Positions 11,169 to 21,163 of a DNA stretch of 64,000 nucleotides are shown here, piece by piece (position 1 is the stretch's first letter; the number at the start of each line of letters is the position of its first letter). The stretch is taken from assembly GCA_947500775.1 (NCBI GenBank), contig CANMTD010000001.1, forward strand, positions 124,001 to 188,000. The letters are read 5' to 3'. Position numbers and translations under genes: made by a program. The notes beneath the pieces were generated by a model that saw nothing but the letters and a program-made list of their open reading frames with translations, ran no database searches and was not told where the DNA came from. This stretch comes from an uncultured Paracoccaceae bacterium (lineage in GTDB: Bacteria; Pseudomonadota; Alphaproteobacteria; Rhodobacterales; Rhodobacteraceae).

Positions 11169-11493
11169 TCGGGCCTCCCATCAGTTTGACAGTCTCAGCG
11201 ATACCTTTGATGCCGGGCAAGGGCAATGTGACGGCACGTGGCGCAGGGATGTTTTAGGGGCAAAGGCTGTGCCCGCGCGACGTCACGTCCGCGAATTCAT
11301 CTTTCATATTCTGTTCCAGCATCATTCTGTGACATAACGGTTCTTAAAACAGGAGGGGGATCCTGTGTCATGCGTTCGACCACTGGCGCCGGGGTCAATC
11401 TATGGATATGAGGCCCGGCGGACCGTGGTCGGATCTGTGGGCAGGTCCTTCTTGACATGAAGGTTCGTTGGAACGCGGGGACAAAGCAGTTTT
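11169..11493. other. Intergenic region dapE / receptor-channel gene
   Basis: About 325 bases with no convincing gene. It serves two divergent genes. A TTGACA at 11452-11457 could be a -35 element for the plus-strand gene, though no good -10 follows. A short ACAGGA/TCCTGT inverted repeat lies near 11350-11367. No RNA gene was recognised. Confidence 0.5.
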
Positions 11494-12540
11494 ATGATCC
11501 TAAGAATAGCTTTCATTTTCTTGTGGTTGGGGCCGATTGGCGCCATGGCGCAGGATTTACGCGTTGTGACGGTCGAAAGGCCGCCGTTCTCGTCCAAAGA
11601 GGCCGGGCTGTTTGACGGTTTCAGCATCGAGCTGTGGCGCGCGGTGGCCGATGATCTGTCGCTTGGCTATTCGGTTGAGCGGATGGACAGCTTCCCGGAC
11701 ATGCTGGACGCGGTTGTCGATGGCCGGGCGGATGCGGCGGTGGCCAATATCTCGATCACTGCCGAACGCGAACGGGTGATGGATTTCAGCCATTCGATCT
11801 TTGACGGTGGGCTGCAGATCATGGTCCCGACAGGCGGTTCGAACATCCACCTTATTTCGACAATTTTCTCGCGGGACCTGTTGCTGGCCATCGGGATCGC
11901 GTTTTTGTTGCTGTTCTGCGGCGGGATGGTGATGTGGCGGCTGGAACGCAATGCGCAGTCCTATTTCGACAGACCCGTCCGGCAGGCGATGTTTCCGGCA
12001 TTCTGGTGGGCGCTGAACCTGGTCGTGAACGGCGGCTTCGAAGAACGGATGCCACGCACCTTTCTGGGCCGGATATTCGGCGTTATCCTTGTTTTGTCCA
12101 GCCTGTTCGTCGTGTCGATCTTCGTGGCGAAAATCACGGCCGTGCTGACGGTTGACGCGATTCAGGGATCGGTCAATTCAGTGAATGACCTGCATGGCAA
12201 AACTGTCGGCACGATACAGGGGTCGACCTCGGCCCGGTATCTGGAACGGCGCGAGATTGATTTCACCGGGCATGCCGATCTTATGGAGTTGCTGGATGAA
12301 TTTGAACGCGGCGGGTTGGATGCGGTCGTTTTCGATGCGCCGATTCTGGCGCATTACGTGAATTCGAATGGGGCCGGGACCGGGCAGTTGATCGGGCAGA
12401 CGTTTCTGCGCGAAAGCTATGGGTTTGCCCTGCCGTCGCAAAGCCCGTTGATCGAAGATATCAACCAAAGCTTGCTGAACCTGAAAGAAACGGGCCGATA
12501 CGACGAGATTTACCGCAAATATTTCGGGCGCAGGAAATAG
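11494..12540 (+). CDS. Ionotropic glutamate receptor-like protein (binding domain split by a two-helix pore)
   Basis: 348 aa. Signal peptide (1-19), first half of a solute-binding (SBP_bac_3) domain (about 21-125, with VANISITAERERVMDFS), transmembrane helix (129-149), re-entrant pore-like segment (166-184, PAFWWALNLVVNGG), second transmembrane helix (193-220, ending AKITAVLTV), then the second half of the binding domain (222-345, GKTVGTIQGSTSARYL). This S1-M1-P-M2-S2 order is that of prokaryotic GluR0. The pore lacks the potassium-channel TVGYGD filter. It is likely a ligand-gated channel or sensor for amino acids. It stands alone, with no ABC permease genes beside it. RBS: the usual GGAG is weak. 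Confidence 0.8.
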   Translation: MILRIAFIFLWLGPIGAMAQDLRVVTVERPPFSSKEAGLFDGFSIELWRAVADDLSLGYSVERMDSFPDMLDAVVDGRADAAVANISITAERERVMDFSHSIFDGGLQIMVPTGGSNIHLISTIFSRDLLLAIGIAFLLLFCGGMVMWRLERNAQSYFDRPVRQAMFPAFWWALNLVVNGGFEERMPRTFLGRIFGVILVLSSLFVVSIFVAKITAVLTVDAIQGSVNSVNDLHGKTVGTIQGSTSARYLERREIDFTGHADLMELLDEFERGGLDAVVFDAPILAHYVNSNGAGTGQLIGQTFLRESYGFALPSQSPLIEDINQSLLNLKETGRYDEIYRKYFGRRK

Positions 12541-12546
12541 GCGCGT

Positions 12547-12577
12547 AAATCCGGGCGGAGTGTCGCGGCCCGGATTT
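12547..12577. terminator. Bidirectional hairpin between convergent genes
   Basis: AAATCCGGGC pairs perfectly with GCCCGGATTT (10 bp) around an 11-nt loop. The A/T ends supply a short U-run on both strands, which suits termination of both the receptor-channel gene and the convergent small gene. Confidence 0.65.
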
Positions 12578-12939
12578 CACGGCGCAGTGTCGTCACCCGC
12601 TGGTTTCTTGTCGCCATAGAAGGGCGTCATCTGCGCCACGATGACCGAGTTTTCCTCCAGCGCGCGGGCCATCAGTTCCAGCTCGTCCTCCGAGACCTCA
12701 TGCCCCTGCGCGCGCCGTTCGTCGGCGGTGCCGTATCCGGTGACATCCAGCGGGGCCAGATCGGCCTGTTTCAGCACGGCCACGGTTTCGCGCACGGCCT
12801 CGGCCTCGTCCACGCCGCTGGCGTAACACATCAGCGCGGCGCCGGTGGCCTTTTTGGGCAGCCCGTCGCCGGATTTGCGCCCGACCTCGATCAACAGGGT
12901 ATAGACCTGCTGCTTTGAATTCTTGTCCTTGCCCGCCAT
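12577..12939 (-). CDS. Conserved hypothetical protein, divergent from the CobW-type GTPase
   Basis: 120 aa from the ATG at 12939 (MAGKDKNSKQQVYTLLIEVG). An 18-residue longer form exists but has no better RBS. It is a soluble, acidic protein with the pattern AVRETVAVLKQADLAPLDVTGYGTADERRAQGHEVSEDEL; the repeated helix-rich acidic C-terminus is its only strong trait. Function not recognised. It faces the COG0523 GTPase across a 104-bp shared regulatory region with a possible Zur site, so a role in zinc limitation is conceivable, but only from position. Confidence 0.7.
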   Translation of the reverse strand: MAGKDKNSKQQVYTLLIEVGRKSGDGLPKKATGAALMCYASGVDEAEAVRETVAVLKQADLAPLDVTGYGTADERRAQGHEVSEDELELMARALEENSVIVAQMTPFYGDKKPAGDDTAP

Positions 12940-13003
12940 CACGCTCTCCAGATTTGCCCAGCCGGGGGTGCGCTGTGAAACAGGCGTTGTCAAGGGTGCG
13001 CTA

Positions 13004-13025
13004 ATCTTGTTATGTTATTACATTG
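13004..13025. promoter_or_regulatory. Possible Zur-type operator
   Basis: The stretch TTGTTATGTTATTACATTGC is an imperfect AT-rich palindrome (TATGTTA/TTACATT halves) of the kind bound by alphaproteobacterial Zur. It lies 20-40 bases upstream of the CobW-type GTPase gene, whose relatives are often zinc-repressed. Six of nine half-site positions are symmetric. Confidence 0.4.
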
Positions 13026-13043
13026 CATTTTGGAGAAGACACC

Positions 13044-14255
13044 ATGACCCACCCATTGCCCGTGACCGTGCTGTCCGGTTTTCTCGGGGCTGGCAAGACC
13101 ACCTTGCTGAACGATATTCTGAACAACCGCGCCGGCAAAAAGGTCGCGGTGATCGTCAACGACATGTCCGAAGTCAACATCGACGCCGATCTGATCCGCG
13201 ATGGCGGCGCCAACCTCAGCCATACCGAAGAACGGCTGGTCGAAATGACCAATGGCTGCATCTGCTGCACCCTGCGCGACGATCTGCTGGTCGAGGTGCG
13301 CCGCCTGGCCGAAGAGGGGCGGTTCGATTACCTGATGATCGAATCCACCGGGATTTCCGAACCGCTGCCGATCGCCGCGACCTTCGATTTCCGGGATGAC
13401 GAGGGCCAGCGCCTGTCCGATATCGCCCGGCTGGATACGATGGTCACGGTGGTCGATGCGGTGAATCTGGTGCGGGATTTCTCGTCCCATGATTTTCTGG
13501 CGGATCGCGGCGAAACCTTGGGCGAAGGCGACAATCGCACCCTGGTCGATCTGTTGGTCGATCAGATCGAATTTGCCGATGTCATCGTTCTGAACAAGGT
13601 CACCGATGCCGGGCGGCAGGACACCGATGCTGCCGTCAAGGTCATCAAATCGCTGAACCCCGACGCCACGCTGATCCAGACGGATTACGGCAAGGTTCCG
13701 ATTGATCAGATCATGGGCACCGGGCGGTTCAATTTCGAAAAGGCCTATCAGCACCCGCTTTGGGCGCAGGAACTCTATGGTTTTGCCGATCATGTTCCCG
13801 AAACCGAGGAATACGGCGTTTCATCCTTCGTCTATCGGGCGCACCGCCCGTTTCATCCGCAACGCATCTATCAGGTGCTGAACGGCCCGCTGCCCGGCGT
13901 CATCCGGTCAAAGGGGCATTTCTGGCTGGCCACCCGCCCCGATGCGGTGGCCGAGTTTTCGCTGGCCGGTGCCCTCAGCCGGGTGCAGCCGCTGGGCACA
14001 TGGTGGGCGGCCACCCCGTCTCACCTCTGGCCCGATCACCCCGAGGCCCGCGCATATGTCGCCCGGCACTGGCACGATCCCTTCGGCGACCGGCGGCAGG
14101 AACTGGTGTTCATCGGCGTCGGGATGGACCGCGCCGCAATCACCGCCGCGCTGGACGATGCCCTGGTCGGCACGGAAACCGAATTCGATCCGGCGGCTTT
14201 CGAAGGCCTGCCTGATCCCTTCCCCAAATGGCGCATGATGACCGAGGCGGCATGA
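13044..14255 (+). CDS. COG0523/CobW-family GTP-binding metallochaperone
   Basis: 403 aa G3E-type GTPase. Walker A GFLGAGKT at residues 12-19, the metal-binding CxCC motif at Cys72/74/75 (GCICC), an ESTGISEPLP switch segment, NKVT guanine specificity motif near 180, and a C-terminal CobW_C domain (about 265-395). This arrangement matches the zinc-trafficking YeiR/ZigA/ZagA-like branch rather than CobW of cobalamin synthesis, as no cob genes are near. The start at 13044 follows GGAGAAG at good spacing; an upstream ATG at 13023 would add seven residues. The stop overlaps the start of the next gene. Confidence 0.88.
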   Translation: MTHPLPVTVLSGFLGAGKTTLLNDILNNRAGKKVAVIVNDMSEVNIDADLIRDGGANLSHTEERLVEMTNGCICCTLRDDLLVEVRRLAEEGRFDYLMIESTGISEPLPIAATFDFRDDEGQRLSDIARLDTMVTVVDAVNLVRDFSSHDFLADRGETLGEGDNRTLVDLLVDQIEFADVIVLNKVTDAGRQDTDAAVKVIKSLNPDATLIQTDYGKVPIDQIMGTGRFNFEKAYQHPLWAQELYGFADHVPETEEYGVSSFVYRAHRPFHPQRIYQVLNGPLPGVIRSKGHFWLATRPDAVAEFSLAGALSRVQPLGTWWAATPSHLWPDHPEARAYVARHWHDPFGDRRQELVFIGVGMDRAAITAALDDALVGTETEFDPAAFEGLPDPFPKWRMMTEAA

Positions 14256-14551
14256 CCCCCGGCAAAGTCGTAAACCTGCGCACCGGCCTGCCGCGCAAGC
14301 GGCGGGCCGGGCGTCCGATGGCCGAATACGATCAGCTTCCGCCGCCCCTGCGCGCGTGGCTGGCCGGTGCGGCATTGCCATGGTCCCCCCGGTCGGCCAA
14401 ACGCCTGTGGCGGGATGCGCTGCGTAAGACCGGGGGCGATCAGCAACAGGCGCTGGCGCTGCTGTCGGCGGCGGAACAGCGCCGTCTGGACCGTGACGCC
14501 ACCATATGGGCGGCGCCACCGGACCGGATCAGTCGCGCAACAGCTCGTTGA
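14252..14551 (+). CDS. Small basic protein, probably DUF6525
   Basis: 99 aa, Arg-rich. It starts at the ATGA overlap with the GTPase stop, so is likely translated by coupling. The central [20 protein letters not shown] and the following [33 protein letters not shown] fit a small Rhodobacteraceae family that I believe is DUF6525; no function is known to me. Its 3' end overlaps the convergent dapD gene by 23 bases. Confidence 0.7.
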   Translation: MTPGKVVNLRTGLPRKRRAGRPMAEYDQLPPPLRAWLAGAALPWSPRSAKRLWRDALRKTGGDQQQALALLSAAEQRRLDRDATIWAAPPDRISRATAR

Positions 14552-15356
14552 TGCCGGTTTTGCTGCGGGTGCGTTCATCGACGCGTTTCACGATCACCGC
14601 GCAATAGAGGTTGACGTTGTTCTTGCTGGGCATGCTGCCTGCGACCACCACCGAATAGGGCGGCACCTCGCCATACATCACCTCGCCGGTTTCGCGGTCG
14701 ACGATCTTGGTCGACTGGCCGATGAAAACGCCCATGCCCAGAACGGACCCTTCGCGCACGATGCAGCCTTCGACCACCTCGGACCGTGCGCCGATGAAAC
14801 AGTTATCCTCGATGATCGTCGGGCCCGCCTGCATCGGTTCCAGCACGCCGCCGATGCCGACGCCGCCCGACAGATGCACGTTCTTGCCGATCTGGGCGCA
14901 GCTGCCCACAGTGGCCCAAGTGTCGACCATCGTGCCTTCGTCGACATAGGCGCCCAGATTCACGAAGCTGGGCATCAGCACCACGCCCGGCGCGATAAAG
15001 GCCGATTTGCGCACCACGGCGTTCGGCACCGCGCGGAACCCGGCGGCCTTCCACTGGTTGTCGCCCCAGCCCTTGAACTTGCTGTCGACCTTGTCCCACC
15101 AGCCGCCGCCCTGCGGGCCGCCGTCCTGCTGTTCCATGTCCTTGATGCGGAACCCCAGCAGAACCGCCTTTTTCGCCCATTGGTTCACATGCCAGTCGCC
15201 GCTGTCCTGCTTTTCGGCCACCCGCAATGCGCCGCTGTCCAAGGCGTTCAGCGTGTCTTCGATGGCTTCGCGGGTTTCGCCCGTGGTGGCGGGGGAGATC
15301 GTATCGCGGGCGTCCCACGCGGCTTCGATGGCGGTTTCCAGCTGGGCGTTGGACAT
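14529..15356 (-). CDS. dapD: 2,3,4,5-tetrahydropyridine-2,6-dicarboxylate N-succinyltransferase
   Basis: 275-aa trimeric acyltransferase that adds succinyl from succinyl-CoA to tetrahydrodipicolinate in lysine/DAP synthesis. An N-terminal helical domain (1-100) precedes a left-handed beta-helix of imperfect hexapeptide repeats (about 105-240, for example [41 protein letters not shown] read as consecutive turns). [20 protein letters not shown] is the usual C-terminal cap. Length is standard. It works directly before dapC and dapE; dapE is 3.4 kb away on the same strand. Confidence 0.96.
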   Translation of the reverse strand: MSNAQLETAIEAAWDARDTISPATTGETREAIEDTLNALDSGALRVAEKQDSGDWHVNQWAKKAVLLGFRIKDMEQQDGGPQGGGWWDKVDSKFKGWGDNQWKAAGFRAVPNAVVRKSAFIAPGVVLMPSFVNLGAYVDEGTMVDTWATVGSCAQIGKNVHLSGGVGIGGVLEPMQAGPTIIEDNCFIGARSEVVEGCIVREGSVLGMGVFIGQSTKIVDRETGEVMYGEVPPYSVVVAGSMPSKNNVNLYCAVIVKRVDERTRSKTGINELLRD

Positions 15357-15434
15357 AATGAGGTTTCCCTTGGGTTAGAATGTTATGTTGCGATAGCCCT
15401 ATACCGGTGCGGCATTCGCCGCACAATGCGTCAT

Positions 15435-16355
15435 TCAGGTGATAGGGTCGGGTGCGATATTGCCGCCGCAGATCAGAACCGCCACCCGTTCGCCCGGTTC
15501 GGGCCGGTATGCGCCTGATATCAGCGCGGCCAGCGCGGTGGCGCCCGCCGGTTCGACCAGTATCCGCCGGTCCTGCCACAGCGCGCGCTGGGCGCGGGTG
15601 ATGGCCGCATCGGGCACGGTGACGGATGTCAGGCTGTGCGCCTTGGCCAGATCATAGCAAATCCGTCCGATGACCCGCCCGCCCAGCGCATTGGCGGCGA
15701 CGCCCGATGGGGTGATCTCGGTCTCGGGGCCCTGCTGCAACGCCTTGTGCAGCGTGGGGCAGAGTTCGGGTTCCACGGCCACGATCTTGCGCCCATCGCC
15801 CAGCCAGCCCATGGCACCCGCGATCAGCCCGCCGCCGCCCACCGCGATCAGCACGGTATCGGCGGTCAGCCCCTGATCCTCCCATTCGGCCATGACGGTG
15901 CCCTGACCTTCGACCGTGGCAGGCGCGTCATAGGCGTGAATCTGCATCGCGCCGGTCCTGGCCTCATGGTCGCGGGCGCGCTCCAGCGCATGGCCGTAAT
16001 CGCCCGGCACGACGGTCAGATTGGCGCCGATCCGTTCGATCAGCCCGATCTTGGACGGCCCGGCCATTTCCGGCACGAAAATCGCCGCCTCATGCCCCAG
16101 CGCCCGCGCGGCATAGGCCACCGCCGCCCCGTGGTTCCCGCCCGAGGCCGCGACCAGCCCGGCCTTGGGCACCGGGCGCGACAACAGCGTGTTGAACGCG
16201 CCGCGCGCCTTGAAACTGCCGGTGTGCTGCATGTGTTCCAGCTTGACCTCTATCGGATAGGACAGCCCGAACCCCTGCAACGTCATGACCGGCGTGCGCT
16301 GCACATAGGGCCTGATCCGTGTCGCGGCGGCGTCAATCGCGGCTTTCCAACGCAT
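15435..16355 (-). CDS. Threonine/serine dehydratase-like PLP enzyme
   Basis: 306 aa fold-type II PLP enzyme. The Schiff-base Lys lies in GSFKARGAFN. The asparagine-loop motif is SGGNHGAA, and the phosphate-binding glycine loop is GGGGLIAG. The C-terminus (GERVAVLICGGNIAP) is typical of catabolic threonine/serine dehydratases lacking an ACT domain. It probably deaminates L-threonine/serine or is a racemase-like relative (the family also holds serine racemase). The start at 16355 has GGAGAG seven bases upstream; the ATG six bases earlier is too close to it. Confidence 0.82.
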   Translation of the reverse strand: MRWKAAIDAAATRIRPYVQRTPVMTLQGFGLSYPIEVKLEHMQHTGSFKARGAFNTLLSRPVPKAGLVAASGGNHGAAVAYAARALGHEAAIFVPEMAGPSKIGLIERIGANLTVVPGDYGHALERARDHEARTGAMQIHAYDAPATVEGQGTVMAEWEDQGLTADTVLIAVGGGGLIAGAMGWLGDGRKIVAVEPELCPTLHKALQQGPETEITPSGVAANALGGRVIGRICYDLAKAHSLTSVTVPDAAITRAQRALWQDRRILVEPAGATALAALISGAYRPEPGERVAVLICGGNIAPDPIT

Positions 16356-16434
16356 ACCCATCTCTCCGTCACTGGCATTGCATCGCGCAACCCTATAGGG
16401 CTGAATCGAACGCGCAAGTAAGGATGTATGAGTT

Positions 16435-17247
16435 ATGAAGGATCGCACCGACCGGATTTTTCCCGATGCCCATCAGGACATGGAAGCCGCCCGTGTCATC
16501 CCCGATACCCCGCAAACCCGGGCGCCCGCCTATCGTCTGGCCTTTGCGGATGACGAGTTTCTGTGCCGCGATGAACTGCGCCCGGTGCGGTTGCAGCTGG
16601 AACTGCTGAAAACCGAAATGCTGATGACGGAATATGGCATCGAAAGCACCGTGGTGCTGTTCGGTGGCGCCCGCATCCCCGAGCCCGCGCAAAAGCATAC
16701 TGCCCGCTCGCAGACCTTGGCGGACCTGTCGAAATACTATGATCAGGCCCGCGAATTTTCCCGCCTGATCACGCTGGACAGTCAGAAAAACGGCGGGCGC
16801 AAGAATGTGGTGGTCACCGGCGGCGGCCCCGGCGTGATGGAGGCCGGAAACCGTGGTGCCGCCGATGCGGGCGGGGTGTCGATCGGGTTGAACATCGTGC
16901 TGCCGCATGAACAGGCGCCGAACGAATACGTGACGCCAGAGCTGTGTTTCAACTTCCACTATTTCGGCATCCGCAAGATGCATTTCCTGCTGCGCGCCAG
17001 CGCGATCACCATCTTCCCCGGCGGGTTCGGCACGCTGGACGAAATGTTCGAGGCGCTGACCCTGATCCAGACCAACCGGATGAAACCGGTGCCTTTCCTT
17101 CTGTTTGGCAAATCCTTCTGGGAAAAGATCATCAACTGGGAGGCGCTGGCCGAGGCAGGGACGATCTCAGCCGACGACCTGAAGTTGTTTCAATATGTCG
17201 AAACCGCCGAAGAGGCGGTCGAGATCATCGAAAACTGGCAGGGCTAA
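16435..17247 (+). CDS. LOG-family protein (nucleotide 5'-monophosphate phosphoribohydrolase-like)
   Basis: 270 aa of the LOG/lysine-decarboxylase-like Rossmann family (TIGR00730 type). The two signatures are visible: GGGPGVMEAGNRGAADAGG, and PGGFGTLDEMFE with the catalytic Arg/Glu region before it. Members release cytokinin-like free bases or hydrolyse purine nucleotide monophosphates. The N-terminal ~75-residue extension is common in alphaproteobacterial forms. Divergent from the dehydratase gene, with 79 bases between starts. Confidence 0.85.
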   Translation: MKDRTDRIFPDAHQDMEAARVIPDTPQTRAPAYRLAFADDEFLCRDELRPVRLQLELLKTEMLMTEYGIESTVVLFGGARIPEPAQKHTARSQTLADLSKYYDQAREFSRLITLDSQKNGGRKNVVVTGGGPGVMEAGNRGAADAGGVSIGLNIVLPHEQAPNEYVTPELCFNFHYFGIRKMHFLLRASAITIFPGGFGTLDEMFEALTLIQTNRMKPVPFLLFGKSFWEKIINWEALAEAGTISADDLKLFQYVETAEEAVEIIENWQG

Positions 17248-17281
17248 GCGCCCGCACCCGTTGCAGTCACACACACGTGAA

Positions 17282-17311
17282 GCAGGCGCGGGGATTATAT
17301 TCCGCGCCTGC
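17282..17311 (+). terminator. Terminator-like hairpin after the LOG gene
   Basis: GCAGGCGCGG pairs perfectly with CCGCGCCTGC around a 10-nt loop, 34 bases after the stop. The following bases are only moderately T-rich. A second hairpin (7-bp stem GTGCCGC/GCGGCAC, 17327-17346) lies just before the next gene. Confidence 0.55.
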
Positions 17312-17370
17312 CCGTCTGTTGAACATGTGCCGCGACCCTGCGGCACGTTCTATTGTTCAGGAGACTCCAG

Positions 17371-18171
17371 ATGCGTATTCCAGCCCTGTTTGCGGTTCTT
17401 GCCGTGATCATGCCCGTCATGGGCCATGCCCAGGAAAGCCCCCTTTTCGATCCTTCGATCAAACACGCGCCCAAGGATGGCGTGGTCAAGCTGTACGGCG
17501 CCGGTGGCCCGCACACCGCCTTTCAGAAGGTCGCCGATGTGTGGCAGGTCAAAACCGGCCAGACGGTCGAGGTGATCGCCGGACCCGAACGCAAATGGTC
17601 GCCCATGGCGCAGGCGGATGCCGATATCCTGTGGGGAACCTCCGAACAGTCGATGACCGCCTTTCTGGAAACCTATCACACGTTTTCATCCGATCAGGTC
17701 GTGCCGATCTATATCCGCCCCACCATCATCGCGGTGAAAAAGGGCAACCCCAAGGGCATCACCGGGTTTGACGACCTGCTGGCCCCCGGCATGAAAATCG
17801 TCGTGACCGAAGGCGCGGGCGTCTATAACACCTCGGGCACCGGCGCGTGGGAAGATGTCGCCGGGCGGCTGGGCCGGTTGCAGGACGTGACCGCGTTCCG
17901 CAAGAACATCGTGACGTTCGCCAAGGGTTCGGGCGCCAGCTATCGCGCCTTCATGTCCGAGGATGCGGATGCCTGGATCACATGGCCGAACTGGCCGGTG
18001 ACGAAATCGGATGATCTGGCGGCGGTGGCGCTGGCGCCCGAGCGTACAGTCTGGCGCGACGTGAACGTGGCCCTGTCGCCCGATGCCGATCCGCAGGCGC
18101 AGGATTTTCTGGATTTTCTGGTGACCGAAGAGGCGCAGGCCATCATGAAAACCGAAGGCTGGGTCCGCTAA
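17371..18171 (+). CDS. Periplasmic substrate-binding protein, AcfC-like
   Basis: 266 aa. Signal peptide MRIPALFAVLAVIMPVMGHA, then a type II periplasmic binding fold with VKLYGAGGPHTAFQKVADVW, IYIRPTIIAVKKGNPKGI and EGAGVYNTSGTGAWED. These resemble accessory colonisation factor AcfC and sulfate/molybdate-type binding proteins. The ligand is unknown. No permease or ATPase genes are adjacent, so it may act with a remote transporter or as a sensor. The start at 17371 has GGAG seven bases upstream; an alternative ATG at 17353 would put six residues before the signal peptide. Confidence 0.8.
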   Translation: MRIPALFAVLAVIMPVMGHAQESPLFDPSIKHAPKDGVVKLYGAGGPHTAFQKVADVWQVKTGQTVEVIAGPERKWSPMAQADADILWGTSEQSMTAFLETYHTFSSDQVVPIYIRPTIIAVKKGNPKGITGFDDLLAPGMKIVVTEGAGVYNTSGTGAWEDVAGRLGRLQDVTAFRKNIVTFAKGSGASYRAFMSEDADAWITWPNWPVTKSDDLAAVALAPERTVWRDVNVALSPDADPQAQDFLDFLVTEEAQAIMKTEGWVR

Positions 18172-18185
18172 GACCGCTGTGCTGC

Positions 18186-18215
18186 GAACAGGCCGGGTTA
18201 CGCCCCGGCCTGTTC
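18186..18215. terminator. Bidirectional hairpin at convergent 3' ends
   Basis: A 12-bp perfect stem, GAACAGGCCGGG with CCCGGCCTGTTC, around a 6-nt loop. It starts 15 bases after the binding-protein stop and includes the stop codon of the CDF transporter on the other strand. Confidence 0.65.
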
Positions 18216-19133
18216 GTGTCCGATGACGGGGGCGTTTTGCCGGGCATGGCGGCTGCATTCCAGCTCCAGCGTCGAATGCGCGATCCCCATCGGCAACAGC
18301 GCCGCGCGGATCGCGTCCTTGATCGCATCGGCGTTGCCCCATTGGCCCGGCGCCAGCGTGACATGCGCCTGCAGGGCCGCGGTCTGTTCCTCCATCATCC
18401 ACAGGTGCAGGTGGTACACGTTCTGCACCCCCTCGACCCCCTGCATGGCCTGCAACACCTGTTGCGCCGGGATCTCTGGCGGGCGGCCCAGCATCAGCAC
18501 CCGGATCACCGCGCCGATTTCCGCCCAGGCATGCCACAGGATATAGCCCGCGATCAGCAAGGTGATCAGCGGATCGACGATGTGCCATTCAAACAGGATG
18601 ATCAGCGTCCCCGCGACAATCACCGCGACCGATCCCATCGCATCCGCCAGATTGTGCAAAAACGCCGCGCGGATGTTCATGCTGGTCTTGGACATGCGCC
18701 AGGTCAGAAACGCGGTCACCGCATCGACGACCAAAGCCACCGCCGCGATGATCACGATGGTCCAGCCGGTGACCTCTTGCGGGTCAAAGAACCGCAGGAC
18801 CGCTTCGTATATCAGATAGATCCCGATCAGGATCAGTGTGGTGTAATTGATCAGCGCGGCCACGGTTTCGGCGCGGGCATAGCCGAAGGTCATTTCCTCA
18901 TCCGCCGGGCGGCGCGCGATCTTGCGCGCGGCAAAGGCGATGATCAGGGCAAAGGCATCCGACAGGTTGTGAATGGCATCCGCGATCAGCGCCAGACTGC
19001 CCGACAGGATGCCGCCCACGATCTGCACCGCCGTCAGCAACAGGTTGAAGAAAATCGCGGCCCCGACCCGGCGGTCCCCCGCATCGGCACTCAGATGATG
19101 GTGGTGATGCCCATGCGAATGATCGTGTGCCAT
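18198..19133 (-). CDS. Cation diffusion facilitator metal exporter (DmeF/ZitB-like)
   Basis: 311-aa inner-membrane divalent-metal/proton antiporter. The His-rich N-terminus (HDHSHGHHHHHL) probably binds zinc. It has six predicted transmembrane helices with the HNLSDA and HNLADA metal-site motifs (HxxxD) in helices 2 and 5, and a cytoplasmic C-terminal ferredoxin-like domain from about 215 (HVTLAPGQWGNADAIKDAIR). It likely exports Zn or Co/Cd. Eight bases separate its start from the rlmN stop upstream, so the two may be co-transcribed. Confidence 0.9.
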   Translation of the reverse strand: MAHDHSHGHHHHHLSADAGDRRVGAAIFFNLLLTAVQIVGGILSGSLALIADAIHNLSDAFALIIAFAARKIARRPADEEMTFGYARAETVAALINYTTLILIGIYLIYEAVLRFFDPQEVTGWTIVIIAAVALVVDAVTAFLTWRMSKTSMNIRAAFLHNLADAMGSVAVIVAGTLIILFEWHIVDPLITLLIAGYILWHAWAEIGAVIRVLMLGRPPEIPAQQVLQAMQGVEGVQNVYHLHLWMMEEQTAALQAHVTLAPGQWGNADAIKDAIRAALLPMGIAHSTLELECSRHARQNAPVIGHEQAGA

Positions 19134-19140
19134 GTGGTGG

Positions 19141-20322
<1,182 letters not shown>

Positions 20323-20414
20323 GGTCAAAGACTCCGGGAAAACAGGGGGCGCTGATACACCAATACAGCAAAAAAGCAAATATGGCCCGCACGTCCCATT
20401 CGGCGTAACATCAA

Positions 20415-20432
20415 CTGACAATATAGTGTCAG
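20415..20432. promoter_or_regulatory. Inverted repeat, likely operator of the WYL regulator
   Basis: CTGACA-ATATAG-TGTCAG, perfect 6-bp arms, lies 52 bases before the WYL regulator start in the region shared with rlmN. Self-regulating YafY/WYL repressors often use such GACA...TGTC sites. Confidence 0.5.
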
Positions 20433-20483
20433 CAGGGACCCATTACAAAGCGCCCGTGCGATACCAGCGACTGGAAACACCGA

Positions 20484-21163
20484 ATGCGCCGGACCGACCG
20501 CCTGTTTGATCTGATCCAACTGATCCGCGACGGGCGGTTGCACCGGGCGGCGGATCTGGCCGAACGGCTGGAGGTTTCGGTCCGGACGATTTACCGCGAT
20601 ATGGATACGCTGGTCGCCTCGGGCATTCCGGTCGAAGGCGAACGCGGAGTGGGCTATATCCTGCGGGCGCCGATCTTTCTGCCGCCCGTCACCCTGACCC
20701 TGACCGAGCTTGAGGCGCTGCATCTGGGCGTGGCATTGGTCCGCAAGGCCGCCGATCCCGAATTGCAACAGGCGGCCTCCAGCCTGTCGGACAAGATCGA
20801 TCAGGCACTGCCCGATACCCGCCGCCTCAGGGCTGGGGCGTGGCGGTCTTTGCCGCGCCCGAGGCCGAGGCCGGATTTGTAAACCTGCCGATCCTGCGCG
20901 CGGCCCTGCGCGAAAAACGCGTGCTGTCCATCGCCTATGCCCGGGCTGACGGGCAAACCAGCACCCGCCGGATCAGGCCGCTGCAGCTGCAATACTGGGG
21001 GCGCGTCTGGATCTGCAGCGCATGGTGCGAGGTCCGACAGGATTTCCGGATGTTCCGCGCCGACCGCATTCAGGCGATCAACCAAACCGGCGAAACCTTC
21101 ACCGATGAACCGGGAAAAACCCTGTCAGACTGTATCCGGATCAACGCATGCGAAGGCCTTTAG
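20484..21163 (+). pseudogene. HTH-WYL (YafY-type) transcriptional regulator, frameshifted
   Basis: The first 110 codons encode a DeoR-like helix-turn-helix (AADLAERLEVSVRTIYRDMDTL) and the start of the middle region. From about base 20830 the protein continues in another frame with AVFAAPEAEAGFVNLPILRAALREKRVLS and a WYL domain (TSTRRIRPLQLQYWGRVWICSAWCEVRQDFR), ending at 21163. The shift is -1 around the GGGCTGGGGCG run at 20830-20840, so one base is missing or two are extra. The joined product of about 226 aa matches full-length YafY-type regulators. Its stop overlaps the convergent IalB-like gene by four bases. Confidence 0.75.
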
